A DNA stretch of 64,000 bases, taken from the NCBI RefSeq assembly GCF_011772445.1, contig NZ_WVZN01000049.1:1-64000 (forward strand), written 5' to 3'. The position numbers were made by a program, and so were the translations under genes. Source of the DNA: Hydrogenophaga sp. (GTDB lineage: Bacteria > Pseudomonadota > Gammaproteobacteria > Burkholderiales > Burkholderiaceae_C). The notes beneath the pieces were generated by a model. That model did not search any database and was not told where the DNA came from. It saw only the letters and a program-made list of their open reading frames with translations. Positions 8,530-17,445 of the stretch are shown here, piece by piece. Each line of letters opens with the position of its first letter. The stretch's first letter is position 1.

Positions 8530-9666
8530 TCAGCTGAAGAAATCCTTCGCCTTCTCGAACCAGCCCTTGTCGTTCGGGCTGTGCTTGTGCCCGCCCTTCT
8601 TGAAGGACTCGTCGAGCTCCTTCAGCAGCTTGCGCTGGTGCTCGGTGAGCTTCACCGGCGTCTCCACCGCCACGTGGCAGTACAGGTCGCCCGGGTAGCT
8701 GCTGCGCACGCCCTTGATGCCCTTGCCACGCAGGCGGAAGGTCTTGCCGCTTTGCGTGCCTTCGGGCAGGTCGATGGTGGCCTTGCCCTGCAAGGTGGGC
8801 ACGTCGATCTCGCCGCCCAGGGCGGCAATGGTCATGCTCACGGGCACCTGGCAGTGCAGGTCGTCGCCATCGCGCTCGAAGATGTCGTGCTTGCGCAGGC
8901 GGATCTCGATGTAGAGGTCACCCGCCGGGCCGCCGTTCTGGCCGGGCTCGCCGTTGCCGGTGGAGCGGATGCGCTGGCCGTCGTCGATGCCGGCCGGGAT
9001 CTTGATCTCCAGCGTCTTCTGGCGCTTGATCTTGCCCTGGCCATGGCAGGTGGTGCAGGGCTCGGGGATGACCTTGCCGCGGCCCTGGCAGGTGGGGCAG
9101 GTCTGCTGCACGCTGAAGAAGCCCTGGCGCATCTGCACCACGCCCTGGCCGTGGCAGGTGCCGCAGGTCTTGGCGCTGGTACCGGGCTTGGCGCCGCTGC
9201 CGTGGCAGGTCTCGCAGTCGTCCCAGCTGGGAATGCGGATCTGCGTTTCCTTGCCGCTGGCGGCTTCTTCCAGGCTGATCTCCATGGCGTAGGACAGGTC
9301 CGCGCCGCGGTACACCTGCCGTCCGCCTGCGCCGCCTCGTCGTGCGCCGCCGAAGATGTCGCCGAAGATGTCGCCGAAGGCGTCACCGAAACCGCCGAAG
9401 CCCTCGGCGCCGCCCGGGCCGCCGCGCATGTTCGGGTCGACGCCGGCGTGGCCGTACTGGTCGTAGGCGGCCTTTTTCTGCGCGTCCGAGAGCATCTCGT
9501 AGGCCTCCTTGGCCTCCTTGAATTTCTCTTCGGCGCCCTTGGCCGCATCGCCCTGGTTGCGGTCGGGGTGGTGCTTCATCGCGAGCTTGCGGTACGCCTT
9601 CTTGATCTCCTCGTCGGAGGCGTTCTTGGGCACGCCGAGCACTTCGTAATAGTCGCGTTTGGCCAT
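8530..9666 (-). CDS. dnaJ: Molecular chaperone DnaJ (Hsp40)
   Basis: A 378-residue type I J-protein that delivers clients to DnaK and stimulates its ATPase. The J-domain (1-70) contains the HPD motif in [11 protein letters not shown] Gly/Phe-rich linker follows (about 75-115). The Zn-finger domain has four CxxCxGxG repeats: [24 protein letters not shown] and CTTCHGQG. The C-terminal substrate-binding domains run to the end. It is the last gene of the heat-shock cluster, 82 bases downstream of dnaK, with a strong terminator after it. The length and all motifs are normal. Confidence 0.98.
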   Translation of the reverse strand: MAKRDYYEVLGVPKNASDEEIKKAYRKLAMKHHPDRNQGDAAKGAEEKFKEAKEAYEMLSDAQKKAAYDQYGHAGVDPNMRGGPGGAEGFGGFGDAFGDIFGDIFGGARRGGAGGRQVYRGADLSYAMEISLEEAASGKETQIRIPSWDDCETCHGSGAKPGTSAKTCGTCHGQGVVQMRQGFFSVQQTCPTCQGRGKVIPEPCTTCHGQGKIKRQKTLEIKIPAGIDDGQRIRSTGNGEPGQNGGPAGDLYIEIRLRKHDIFERDGDDLHCQVPVSMTIAALGGEIDVPTLQGKATIDLPEGTQSGKTFRLRGKGIKGVRSSYPGDLYCHVAVETPVKLTEHQRKLLKELDESFKKGGHKHSPNDKGWFEKAKDFFS

Positions 9667-9748
9667 GGTCTGTGGGGCTGGTGTTTGAACACGAACGCCG
9701 CGTCAGCTTGCGCGGACGCGGCGGTGTGGCGGGCGTCGCGCGTCGCGA

Positions 9749-11683
9749 TCAGCCCTTCTTGACTTCCTTCACTTCCGCGTCGACGACGTCGTCATCGGCC
9801 GGCTTGGCGGCCTGCGGCTGGGCGTCGGCGGCCCCGGCCTCGGCGCCGGCCTGTTCGGCCTGCTGCGCGGCGTAGACCTTCTCGCCCAGCTTCTGGCTCG
9901 CGGTCATCAGGGCGGTGGTCCTGGCCTCGATCGCCTCCTTGTCCTCGCCCTGGACGGCTTCCTCCAGCGCCTTGATCGCGTCCTCGATGGCCGACTTCTC
10001 GCCGGCCTCGAGCTTGTCGCCGTGCTCGCCCAGGCTCTTCTTCACGCTGTGCACCATGGCCTCGGCCTGGTTGCGCGACTGCACGAGCTCGACCTTCTTC
10101 TTGTCCTCGGCCGCGTTGAGTTCGGCGTCCTTCACCATCTGCTGGATCTCGGCTTCGGAGAGGCCGGAGTTCGCCTTGATGGTGATCTTGTTTTCCTTGC
10201 CGGTGCCCTTGTCCTTGGCGCTCACGTGCAGGATGCCGTTGGCGTCGATGTCGAAGGTCACCTCGATCTGCGGCACGCCGCGCGGCGCGGCGGGAATGCC
10301 CTCGAGGTTGAACTCGCCCAGCAGCTTGTTGCCGGCGGCGATCTCGCGCTCGCCCTGGAACACCTTGATGGTCACGGCCGGCTGGTTGTCGTCGGCGGTG
10401 GAGAACACCTGCGAGAACTTGGTCGGGATCGTCGTGTTCTTGGCGATCATCTTGGTCATGACGCCGCCCATCGTCTCGATACCGAGCGACAGCGGGGTCA
10501 CGTCGAGCAGCAGCACGTCCTTGCGGTCACCCGAGAGCACCTGGCCCTGGATGGCGGCGCCCACGGCCACGGCTTCATCGGGGTTGACGTCCTTGCGCGG
10601 CTCCTTGCCGAAGAACTCCTTGACCTTCTCCTGCACCTTCGGCATGCGCGTCATGCCGCCGACCAGGATCACGTCGTCGATCTCGCCCACGCTCACGCCG
10701 GCGTCCTTGATGGCGGTGCGGCAGGGGGCGATGGTGCGCTCGATCAGCTCTTCCACCAGGGCTTCCAGCTTGGCGCGCGTGAGCTTGATGTTCAGGTGCT
10801 TGGGGCCCGAGGCATCGGCCGTGATGTAGGGCAGGTTGATGTCGGTGGCCGCCGCGGACGACAGCTCGATCTTGGCTTTCTCGGCCGCTTCCTTCAGGCG
10901 CTGCAGGGCCAGCACGTCCTTGCTCAGGTCGACGCCTTGCTCCTTCTTGAACTCGGAAATGATGTGGTCGATGATGCGCTGGTCGAAGTCTTCGCCGCCC
11001 AGGAAGGTGTCGCCGTTGGTGGAGAGCACCTCGAACTGCTTCTCGCCGTCGACGTCGGCGATCTCGATGATGGACACGTCAAACGTGCCGCCGCCCAGGT
11101 CGTACACGGCGATCTTGCGGTCGCCCTTGTCCTGCTTGTCCAGGCCGTAGGCCAGGGCCGCGGCGGTGGGCTCGTTGATGATGCGCTTCACGTCGAGGCC
11201 GGCGATGCGGCCGGCGTCCTTCGTGGCCTGGCGCTGGGCGTCGTTGAAGTACGCGGGCACGGTGATCACCGCCTCGGTGACCGGCTCGCCGAGGTAGTCC
11301 TCGGCGGTCTTCTTCATCTTGCGCAGGATGTCGGCCGACACCTGCTGGGCCGAGATCTTCTTGCCGCGCACCTCGACCCAGGCGTCGCCGTTGTCGGCGG
11401 CCACGATGGAGTAGGGCATCAGGTCGATGTCCTTCTGCACTTCCTTCTCGCTGAACTTGCGGCCGATGAGGCGCTTGATGGCGTACAGCGTGTTCTTGGG
11501 GTTGGTGACGGCCTGGCGCTTGGCCGAGGCGCCGACCAGCACCTCACCGTCTTCCTGGTAGGCGACGATCGAGGGCGTGGTGCGTGCACCTTCGCTGTTC
11601 TCGATCACCTTGGTGTTGTTGCCTTCCATGATGGCCACGCACGAGTTCGTGGTGCCGAGGTCGATGCCGATGATGCGTCCCAT
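9749..11683 (-). CDS. dnaK: Molecular chaperone DnaK (Hsp70)
   Basis: A 644-residue Hsp70. The nucleotide-binding domain (about 1-385) starts [20 protein letters not shown] and contains [25 protein letters not shown] and [13 protein letters not shown]. The linker has [15 protein letters not shown], then the beta substrate-binding domain and helical lid, with a charged tail ending in [15 protein letters not shown]. It works with DnaJ (downstream) and GrpE (upstream) in folding and in RpoH control. The start ATG at 11683 gives the universal N-terminus. A second, weaker heat-shock-like promoter is possible in the 105-base gap after grpE. Confidence 0.99.
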   Translation of the reverse strand: MGRIIGIDLGTTNSCVAIMEGNNTKVIENSEGARTTPSIVAYQEDGEVLVGASAKRQAVTNPKNTLYAIKRLIGRKFSEKEVQKDIDLMPYSIVAADNGDAWVEVRGKKISAQQVSADILRKMKKTAEDYLGEPVTEAVITVPAYFNDAQRQATKDAGRIAGLDVKRIINEPTAAALAYGLDKQDKGDRKIAVYDLGGGTFDVSIIEIADVDGEKQFEVLSTNGDTFLGGEDFDQRIIDHIISEFKKEQGVDLSKDVLALQRLKEAAEKAKIELSSAAATDINLPYITADASGPKHLNIKLTRAKLEALVEELIERTIAPCRTAIKDAGVSVGEIDDVILVGGMTRMPKVQEKVKEFFGKEPRKDVNPDEAVAVGAAIQGQVLSGDRKDVLLLDVTPLSLGIETMGGVMTKMIAKNTTIPTKFSQVFSTADDNQPAVTIKVFQGEREIAAGNKLLGEFNLEGIPAAPRGVPQIEVTFDIDANGILHVSAKDKGTGKENKITIKANSGLSEAEIQQMVKDAELNAAEDKKKVELVQSRNQAEAMVHSVKKSLGEHGDKLEAGEKSAIEDAIKALEEAVQGEDKEAIEARTTALMTASQKLGEKVYAAQQAEQAGAEAGAADAQPQAAKPADDDVVDAEVKEVKKG

Positions 11684-11720
11684 GTGAGTGACTCCGAGGA
11701 TGTGGTTAAAGCTGTTGACG

Positions 11721-11748
11721 AGGTGTGGATAAGCCTGGGGAATTCAAG
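11721..11748 (-). promoter_or_regulatory. Possible secondary RpoH-like promoter before dnaK
   Basis: On the minus strand CTTGAA (plus 11743-11748) is followed after 14 bases by CCACACCT (plus 11721-11728), compared with the sigma-32 consensus CTTGAAA-N11-16-CCCCATNT. The -35 is perfect but the -10 is weak. It lies 38 bases upstream of the dnaK ATG, in the 105-base grpE-dnaK gap. Confidence 0.3.
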
Positions 11749-11788
11749 GGGGCGGGGCGTGCGCAAGTGCTGCGTCGGGCCCCTGGCC

Positions 11789-12364
11789 TCACTTGGGTGC
11801 CGCCACGGTGACGAGGGCCGGACGCAGCACGCGCTCGGCGATGAGGTAGCCCTTCTGGAGCACCGTGACCACCGTGTTGGGCTCCTGCTCGGCCGGCACC
11901 ATGCTGATGGCCTGGTGCTGGTGCGGGTCGAACTTCGTGCCGGCGGCGGGCGCGATCTGCACGACCTTGTGGCGCTCCAGCGCGCTCTTGAGTTGCTTGA
12001 GCGTGGCCTCGGTGCCTTCGCGCAACTGTTCGCGCGTGGCCTCCTGGACGGCCAGGCCGGCTTCCAGGCTGTCGGCCACGGCGAGCAGGCTTTCGGCGAA
12101 GCTTTCCACCGCGAACTTGCGGGCCTTGCTCACTTCCTCTTCGGCGCGGCGACGGGCGTTCTCGGCCTCGGCCTTGGCGCGCAGGTACTGGTCGGCCAGG
12201 TCGGTGTTCTGGGCTTTCAGGGTGGCCAGTTCGGCCTCCTGGGCGGCCTGGGCCTCGGCCTCGCCAGCCGCCTGGGCGGCCTCGGCCTCTTCGGCGCTCA
12301 CGGGCGCTGACTGAGGCGCGCTGTTGTCCTGGGGCGGCGGGGCGTTGGGGGGCGTCTGGCTCAT
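11789..12364 (-). CDS. grpE: Nucleotide exchange factor GrpE
   Basis: A 191-residue homodimeric exchange factor that releases ADP from DnaK. An acidic, Pro/Gln/Ala-rich N-terminal tail (1-45) leads into a long coiled-coil helix (about 45-90; [30 protein letters not shown]). The four-helix bundle and C-terminal beta-wing follow, with [15 protein letters not shown] and [28 protein letters not shown] 12364 is chosen over the upstream frame start because residues before it are not GrpE-like. It is the first gene of the cluster, behind a sigma-32 promoter. Confidence 0.97.
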   Translation of the reverse strand: MSQTPPNAPPPQDNSAPQSAPVSAEEAEAAQAAGEAEAQAAQEAELATLKAQNTDLADQYLRAKAEAENARRRAEEEVSKARKFAVESFAESLLAVADSLEAGLAVQEATREQLREGTEATLKQLKSALERHKVVQIAPAAGTKFDPHQHQAISMVPAEQEPNTVVTVLQKGYLIAERVLRPALVTVAAPK

Positions 12365-12412
12365 CGTTGAGGGGCTCTTGCGGTTCGTGAAAAGGGGTGT
12401 CCAGGGGGCGTT

Positions 12413-12432
12413 TTGCCCGACAAGTCGGGCAA
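12413..12432. promoter_or_regulatory. Perfect 20-base palindrome at the start of the grpE transcript
   Basis: TTGCCCGAC (12413-12421), AA, GTCGGGCAA (12424-12432): a perfect inverted repeat. It abuts the -10 element of the predicted RpoH promoter, so it covers the expected transcription start. It differs from CIRCE (TTAGCACTC-N9-GAGTGCTAA). It could be an operator for an additional repressor or a 5'-end RNA hairpin. Confidence 0.6.
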
Positions 12433-12458
12433 CTGGGGGCGGTGCGGCGGATTTCAAG
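12431..12458 (-). promoter_or_regulatory. Sigma-32 (RpoH) heat-shock promoter of grpE-dnaK-dnaJ
   Basis: On the minus strand CTTGAA (plus 12453-12458; CTTGAAAT in context), a 14-base spacer, and CCCCAGTT (plus 12431-12438). This is close to the consensus CTTGAAA-N11-16-CCCCATNT. It lies 67 bases upstream of the grpE ATG and directs transcription into the cluster. Confidence 0.75.
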
Positions 12459-12522
12459 GGCCGCCCGGATGGGCGGGTGCGACGCGGCAGAATCGGCGGT
12501 TTTCACCTCACCGAAGCGACGC

Positions 12523-13374
12523 ATGAAACTCATCCGCCACGGCCTGCCCGGCGCCGAATCTCCCGGTCTGATCGACGCCAGCGGCACGCCACGCGACCTG
12601 TCGGGGGTGGTGGCCGACATCGCGCCGGCCACGCTGGGCCCGGATTCTATGGCCCGTCTGGCCGCGCTGGACCCGCTGAAGCTGCCGCCCGTGCCCTCGG
12701 GCACCCGCCTGGGCCCCTGCGTGGGCGGGGTGGGCAACCTCATCGGCATCGGCCTGAACTACGCCGACCACGCGGCCGAGGCCGGCCTGAAGGTGCCGGG
12801 GCAGCCCATCGTCTTCAACAAGCACACCAGCGCCCTGAGCGGACCGCACGACGAGGTCTGGCTGGCGCCCGGTTCGCAGAAACTCGACTGGGAGGTCGAG
12901 CTGGGCGTGGTGATCGGCCGGCGGGCCTTCCACGTGAGCGAGGACCAGGCCCTGGCGCACGTGGCCGGCTACTGCCTGCTCAACGACGTGTCCGAGCGGG
13001 CCTACCAGATCGAACATGAGGGCCAGTGGGTCAAGGGCAAGAGCTACCCCACGCATTGCCCGATCGGCCCCTGGCTGGTGACGCCCGATGAGCTGGGCGA
13101 CCCGCAGGACGTGGACCTGTGGCTGGAGGTGAACGGCCAGCGCCGCCAGAACGGCAGCACGCGCACCATGGTGTTCGGCGTGGCCACCCTGGTGAGCTAC
13201 CTGAGCCGCTACATGGCCCTGCAGCCGGGCGACGTGATCGCCACCGGCACGCCGCCCGGCGTGGGCATGGGGCACAAGCCGCCGCTGTACCTGAAGGCAG
13301 GCGACGTGATGGTGCTGGGCGGGCGGGGGCTGGGCGAGCAGCGGCAGGTGGTGGTGGACAGCCCCGCCGCCTGA
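12523..13374 (+). CDS. Fumarylacetoacetate hydrolase (FAH) family protein
   Basis: A 283-residue enzyme of the FAH superfamily, which cleaves or hydrates 2-keto acids using a divalent metal. The catalytic half begins at about residue 65 (GGVGNLIGIGLNYADHAAE). Metal-ligand acidic residues are seen in WEVELGVVIGRRA, and TGTPPGVGMGHKPPLYLKAGD near the C-terminus is characteristic of the family. Residues 1-60 form the small N-terminal domain. ATG 12523 begins the normal MKLIRHGLPG start; the upstream in-frame ATG at 12397 lies beyond the grpE promoter and is unlikely. The substrate is unknown; roles range from oxaloacetate decarboxylation to aromatic ring-cleavage products. Confidence 0.85.
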   Translation: MKLIRHGLPGAESPGLIDASGTPRDLSGVVADIAPATLGPDSMARLAALDPLKLPPVPSGTRLGPCVGGVGNLIGIGLNYADHAAEAGLKVPGQPIVFNKHTSALSGPHDEVWLAPGSQKLDWEVELGVVIGRRAFHVSEDQALAHVAGYCLLNDVSERAYQIEHEGQWVKGKSYPTHCPIGPWLVTPDELGDPQDVDLWLEVNGQRRQNGSTRTMVFGVATLVSYLSRYMALQPGDVIATGTPPGVGMGHKPPLYLKAGDVMVLGGRGLGEQRQVVVDSPAA

Positions 13375-13376
13375 CA

Positions 13377-13691
13377 TCAGGCCCGCGCGCGTCTCGCGGG
13401 ATGGCGCTGGTGCCAGCGGCTGGCGAAGCCGCGCACCTCGCCCAGCCGGCGCACCAGGTCAGCGCCCTGTGTCGTGAGCCGGTAGCCCGTGCCGTTGTGG
13501 TCCACCAGTTGCGCGGCGCGCAGTTCCTTGAGGCGGGTGTTGAGCGTGTTGGGGGTGACGCCGCCCACGCTGTCCTGCAGCAGCCGGAAGGTCTGCGGGT
13601 GGCCGTCGGCCAGGGCCCAGAGCACGCGCATGGCGTAGCGCGATTCCAGCAACTCGAACAGCTGGCTCACGGCTTCGTGGTCCTTGCTCAT
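13377..13691 (-). CDS. HxlR-type winged-helix transcriptional regulator
   Basis: A 104-residue single-domain winged-helix protein. VSQLFELLESRYAMRVLWALADGHPQTFRLLQ is the HxlR-type opening and recognition area, followed by GGVTPNTLNTRLKELRAAQLVDH (recognition helix) and a wing ending GYRLTTQGADLVRRL. The redox-type N-terminal Cys found in many HxlR proteins is absent. ATG 13691 is used because upstream residues are not conserved. Its stop is 2 bases from the stop of the convergent FAH gene. The target is unknown. Confidence 0.75.
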   Translation of the reverse strand: MSKDHEAVSQLFELLESRYAMRVLWALADGHPQTFRLLQDSVGGVTPNTLNTRLKELRAAQLVDHNGTGYRLTTQGADLVRRLGEVRGFASRWHQRHPARRARA

Positions 13692-13858
13692 CGGCGGTCT
13701 CCTGGCGGGCCTGCACACGGCGCGTCGCGCTGTTTCAACTCGTGACAGCACTATAGGCAGCAAAGCGCCCGCTACCAAGTTGCTAGCTGTGTGCGGCGCA
13801 GCATTGTGGCGCCGCGGTCACCCGGGTTTGCCCCGATGGGCGCGCGGGGTGTGGCGCT

Positions 13859-14413
13859 TCAGATGGCGTCGTCGCCCAGGCCCTGCGCGGGGCCGCGGCG
13901 GTACACCTTGCGCAGCAGACCGATGAGTGTCTGCACCTCGTCCGGCGTGAGCGCCGAGGTGGCCTCGGCCTCGAGTTCGGTGGCCGTGGCCTGGGCCTGG
14001 CGGTGCAGCTTCTGGCCGGCAGCGGTGAGGTGCAGGCCCTGGGCCCGGCGATCGCTGGGGTGGGGCTTGCGCACCACCAGCCCGCGCGCCTGCAGCGCCT
14101 TGACCATGCCCACCAGGTTGGGCGGCAGGATGTCCAGCGCCGCGCAGATCTGCCGCGAAGTGACGCCCGGGTTGTGGGCGATCACGCTGAGGACGGAGAA
14201 GTCCACCGGCCGCAGGCCGTAGGGCGCCATGCGGCGCAGGAACACGGCGATGACGGTGAGCGCGGCGCGCCGCGCGTTGTAGCCCACCAGGGTTTCGAGG
14301 AAGCGGGTGTCGGGCAGGCCGTCACCCGCGCTGGCGGCTTCGTCGGCGGGCGCTGCGCCCTTGCGCGCGCCCCGGGGGCGGCGCATGGCGTTGGCGATGG
14401 AAGTGTCGGTCAT
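13859..14413 (-). CDS. MarR-family regulator, probable hydroxycinnamate repressor
   Basis: A 184-residue MarR protein. A variable basic N-terminal tail (1-40) precedes the winged helix (about 65-130): RPVDFSVLSVIAHNPGVTSRQICAALDILPPNLVGMVKALQARGLVVRKPHPSDRRAQ, which has the DxR wing motif (read in pieces). It is the last gene of the minus-strand operon, 16 bases after the thioesterase stop. MarR repressors of hydroxycinnamate operons (CouR, FerR, HcaR types) sense the CoA thioester, so this protein most likely represses the operon and perhaps the divergent amidohydrolase genes; a candidate operator is at 20159-20177. The assignment to ligand is by context. Confidence 0.8.
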   Translation of the reverse strand: MTDTSIANAMRRPRGARKGAAPADEAASAGDGLPDTRFLETLVGYNARRAALTVIAVFLRRMAPYGLRPVDFSVLSVIAHNPGVTSRQICAALDILPPNLVGMVKALQARGLVVRKPHPSDRRAQGLHLTAAGQKLHRQAQATATELEAEATSALTPDEVQTLIGLLRKVYRRGPAQGLGDDAI

Positions 14414-14429
14414 CCGGCGTTCGGCGGGC

Positions 14430-14849
14430 TCAGGTGCACAGCGCCTTGATGTCCTCGGGCACGGGGATGGCGCGGATGCGCGAGGCGTCGGCCGGGTCGC
14501 GCTCGCAGAAGGCGCGCACCTCGGTGCCTTCGCACAGCAGGGTGTCGCCACGCATCACCCGGTGCTGGTGCTTGAACACCTTGGCGCCCCATTCGATGAC
14601 GCTGGTGTGCACCTGCAGGCGCTCGCCGTAGGTGGCGGGCTTGCTGAACTTGGTGTGGATCTCCAGCAGCGGCGTGCCGATGATGCCGCGCGTCTTCACC
14701 AGTTCGCGCCAGGGCTGCACGCCGCACTTGACGAAGAAGTTGAGCGAGGATGCGTCCATCCACTTGCTGAAATTGGGAAAGAAGACGATGCCGGCGGGGT
14801 CGCAGTCGCCGAACATCACTTCCACTTCATAGGTCTGGGTTTTGCTCAT
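14430..14849 (-). CDS. 4-hydroxybenzoyl-CoA-thioesterase-type acyl-CoA thioesterase
   Basis: A 139-residue hot-dog-fold thioesterase. The N-terminal motif FGDCDPAGIVFFPN with Asp17 matches the Pseudomonas CBS3 4-hydroxybenzoyl-CoA thioesterase pattern, including the position of the catalytic Asp. The following WMDASSLNFFVKCGVQPWR and RGIIGTP blocks also match that enzyme. The likely role is release of free aromatic acid (4-hydroxybenzoate or vanillate) from its CoA ester after side-chain shortening of hydroxycinnamates. The ATG at 14849 overlaps the stop of the upstream esterase gene (ATGA), indicating translational coupling. The substrate is inferred from similarity and context. Confidence 0.85.
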   Translation of the reverse strand: MSKTQTYEVEVMFGDCDPAGIVFFPNFSKWMDASSLNFFVKCGVQPWRELVKTRGIIGTPLLEIHTKFSKPATYGERLQVHTSVIEWGAKVFKHQHRVMRGDTLLCEGTEVRAFCERDPADASRIRAIPVPEDIKALCT

Positions 14850-16592
14850 CTGGGGTTTTGGCAGGAAAAACTGGCGGCGCTCTCGGCGTCGCCGCCCTGG
14901 TAACGGGCCACCGAAGGATAGGCGCAGAGCGGGCGGCTTCGTTGCGCGGACCAGTCCGGGGGCAATTCGTTGTTCACGCCGCCGGCGTTGCCCGCACCGC
15001 GCGCCGTGGCCTTCACGGCCTGCGGCGCTTCGCCGTGTTCGACCCAGCGCACCAGGGGCGTGAGCAGGTCGAACTGGTCGGTGGACGGGCCGCCGCTGCA
15101 ATGGTTCATGCCGGGCACGGGAAAGTAGCGCGCGAAGTCGGCCGCGCGGCCCCCCTGGCTGGCGTTCAGGCGCTCCAGCCACTGGCGCGTGTCCTCGGCC
15201 GAGAAGATGGCGTCGCTCACGCCGTGGTACAGCACCATCTTGGCGCCGCGCGCGCGCAAGGGCAGCAGGTTGTCGGGCTTCTCATGGCCGGGTGGGCTCA
15301 TCAGCGAGAGGCCCGATTCGCGGTAGGTGTCGGTGGTGGCCGAGACAGCGCCCAGCAGGGCGTCGATGTCGGCGCTGGCGAAATTCACCGGTGCGGCGGG
15401 CGGCGCGGTGAACACCGTGCCCACGGACAGCGGATCGAGCGCAACCGAGTTGACGAACTTCCAGGTGGCCCAATTGGCGCCCGCAATGCCCGCGTCCCAC
15501 GGGAAGGCGCTGTAGATGGGCTGGCCGCTGCGCGCCTGGCCGCCGGCGTGCACCTGGCTCAGGGCGTCGATCTGCGGCGCGGTGAGGCATTGGCCGTCGC
15601 GCGCCTGGCCACCTTTGCAGGCGGGCAGGTCGCGCGCCGGGTTGAAGGCGGCCTGGCAGGCCTGCGTGGCCTGCACCAGGCCGTCGCTCAAGCCGTCCGA
15701 GCGCATCGCAGCGCCGCAGCACGGCGCGGGCCACGGTCTGGCGTTCGGCCGCCGTGAGCGCGCTGCCCAGATCGGGGATGCTGGCGTTGGGGTTGAGCGG
15801 GTGGCGCACCGTGGTACCGGGGGTGGCGATGGCGGCCCACTTCTGCGCGCCCCACAGTTGCGCCAGGGCCGCGTTGGGCAGGCGGTAGCCGGGCGCGCCG
15901 ATGAGGTAGCCGTCGTACTGTTCACCCAGGCGGCTGGCCGCCACCATGGCGTGGCGCCCGCCGTTGGAGCAGCCGCCGATGTAGGAGCGGTCCGGGCCTT
16001 TGCCGTAAGCGCCCTGGATCAGCGCCTTGGCCATGGGCGTGAGCCTGGCGACGGCCTGGTAGCCGTAGTCCAGGCGCGCCTGCGGTTCGAGGCCGAAGTA
16101 CGGCGTCTGCGCGCCGGTGTGGCCGGCGTCGGAGCTGATCACGGCGAAGCCCTGCACCAGCGCGCCGGTGAGCGGGCCGCCGCCGAGCGCGCCCTCGGCC
16201 GGTCGCACGGCGCCGTCCAGGCCGCCGTTGCCCTGGTAGTAGAAGCGCCCGTTCCAGGCCTGGGGCAGGCGCATCTCGAAGCCGATGGCGTAGTCGCGGC
16301 CGTCGCTGCCCTTGCGCTCGTGCATGCGGCCCTTGACGAGGCAGTGCGCGGCCACGGGCTGGCCGGCCAGCTTGAGCTCGCCCGCCGCCACGGGCGCGGC
16401 CGATTCGATGCGCGTGGCCGGGTGCCGGAAGGCGCCGGCCAGCGCTTCGCACTGCTGCAGAGGCGCGCCCACGGCCGCGCTCAGGCGGGCCGGGGGCGGT
16501 GAGGACGGCGGGCTGGCGCAGGCGCCCAGCAGCAGAGCCGCCGACAGGGTGGCGCCGACGGTGACGGGGTGGATGGTGGCGGTGTGGGGCAT
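14846..16592 (-). pseudogene. Tannase/feruloyl esterase, interrupted by a +1 frameshift
   Basis: The gene encodes a secreted tannase/feruloyl-esterase family protein in two frames. The first frame (16592 to about 15700) has a lipoprotein-like signal (LLLGACAS), the nucleophile motif IGGCSNGGRHAM and a calcium-site-like region up to RAVLRRCDAL. Just after that the family's conserved CDALDG(x)xDG continues only in another frame (GLSDGLVQATQACQAAF), which runs to a stop at 14846 and contains the acid/His end, VLYHGVSDAIF and PGMNHCSGG. One extra base near 15695-15700 explains the shift. If real, the esterase is inactive; if a sequencing error, it is an intact enzyme of about 580 residues releasing ferulate or similar acids from esters. 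Its 3' end overlaps the thioesterase ATG. Confidence 0.85.
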
Positions 16593-16659
16593 GGCGCTTG
16601 TCTCCTCGGGTGGCCTTGTCGGCTCTGTGGGGCGCGATCGTTTGGGCGGCGTGCCGCGC

Positions 16660-17445
16660 TCAGCGCGGCGCCATGCGCAGCGCGCCGTCCAGGCGGATCA
16701 CTTCGCCGTTGAGGTGCGTGTTGGTCACGATGTGCGCGGCCAGGGACGCGAACTCCTCGGGCTTGCCCAGCCGCGAGGGAAAAGGGATGCTGGCCGCCAG
16801 CGAGGCCTGCACCGGCTCGGGCAACTGGCGCATCAGCGGCGTGGAGAACAGGCCCGGCGCGATGGTGCAGACGCGGATGCCGTGCTGCGCCAGGTCGCGC
16901 GCCATCGGCAGGGTCATGCCCACCACGCCGCCCTTGGAGGCGCTGTAGGCCTGCTGGCCGACCTGGCCGTCGAAGGCCGCCACGCTGGCGGTGAACAGCA
17001 TCACGCCGCGTTCGCCGTCTTCCATCGCCTCGAGCCTGGCGCAGGCGGCGGCGAAGAGGCGGCTGGCGTTGTAGGTGCCGATGAGGTTGACGTTGATGAC
17101 CTTGGCGAAGTCCTCCAGCGGCGCGGCGCTGCCGTCTTTCTGCACCACCCGCTTGGCGGTGCCGATGCCGGCGATGTTCATGAGGATGCGCGCCGGGCCG
17201 TGCGCGGCCGCGGCGGCGTCGAGGGCGGCCTGCACGCTGGCGGTGTCGGTCACGTCGCATTTCACCGCCACGGCACAGCCGTTTCCATGTTCCGCGCCGA
17301 TGTCCCGGGCCACGCGCTGCGCGCCCTCCAGGTTCACGTCCAGCACGGCGACCTTGGCGCCCAGGCGCGCGAGTTCGCGCGCGGTGGCCTCGCCCAGGCC
17401 CGAGCCGCCGCCGGTGACCAGCGCGGCCTGTCCTTCGATCTTCAT
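16660..17445 (-). CDS. SDR-family 3-hydroxyacyl-CoA dehydrogenase
   Basis: A 261-residue short-chain dehydrogenase. The cofactor site TGGGSGLGEATAREL (about 11-25), NIAG, the catalytic Ser region LFTASVAAFDG and YSASKGG with catalytic Tyr/Lys are all present. It resembles type II 3-hydroxyacyl-CoA dehydrogenases (HSD10-like; VLDVNLEGAQ suggests NAD preference). In this operon it would oxidise the beta-hydroxyacyl-CoA formed by the hydratase to the beta-ketoacyl-CoA, the CouN step. Its ATG overlaps the stop of the upstream CoA synthetase (ATGA). The specific substrate is inferred from context. Confidence 0.85.
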   Translation of the reverse strand: MKIEGQAALVTGGGSGLGEATARELARLGAKVAVLDVNLEGAQRVARDIGAEHGNGCAVAVKCDVTDTASVQAALDAAAAAHGPARILMNIAGIGTAKRVVQKDGSAAPLEDFAKVINVNLIGTYNASRLFAAACARLEAMEDGERGVMLFTASVAAFDGQVGQQAYSASKGGVVGMTLPMARDLAQHGIRVCTIAPGLFSTPLMRQLPEPVQASLAASIPFPSRLGKPEEFASLAAHIVTNTHLNGEVIRLDGALRMAPR

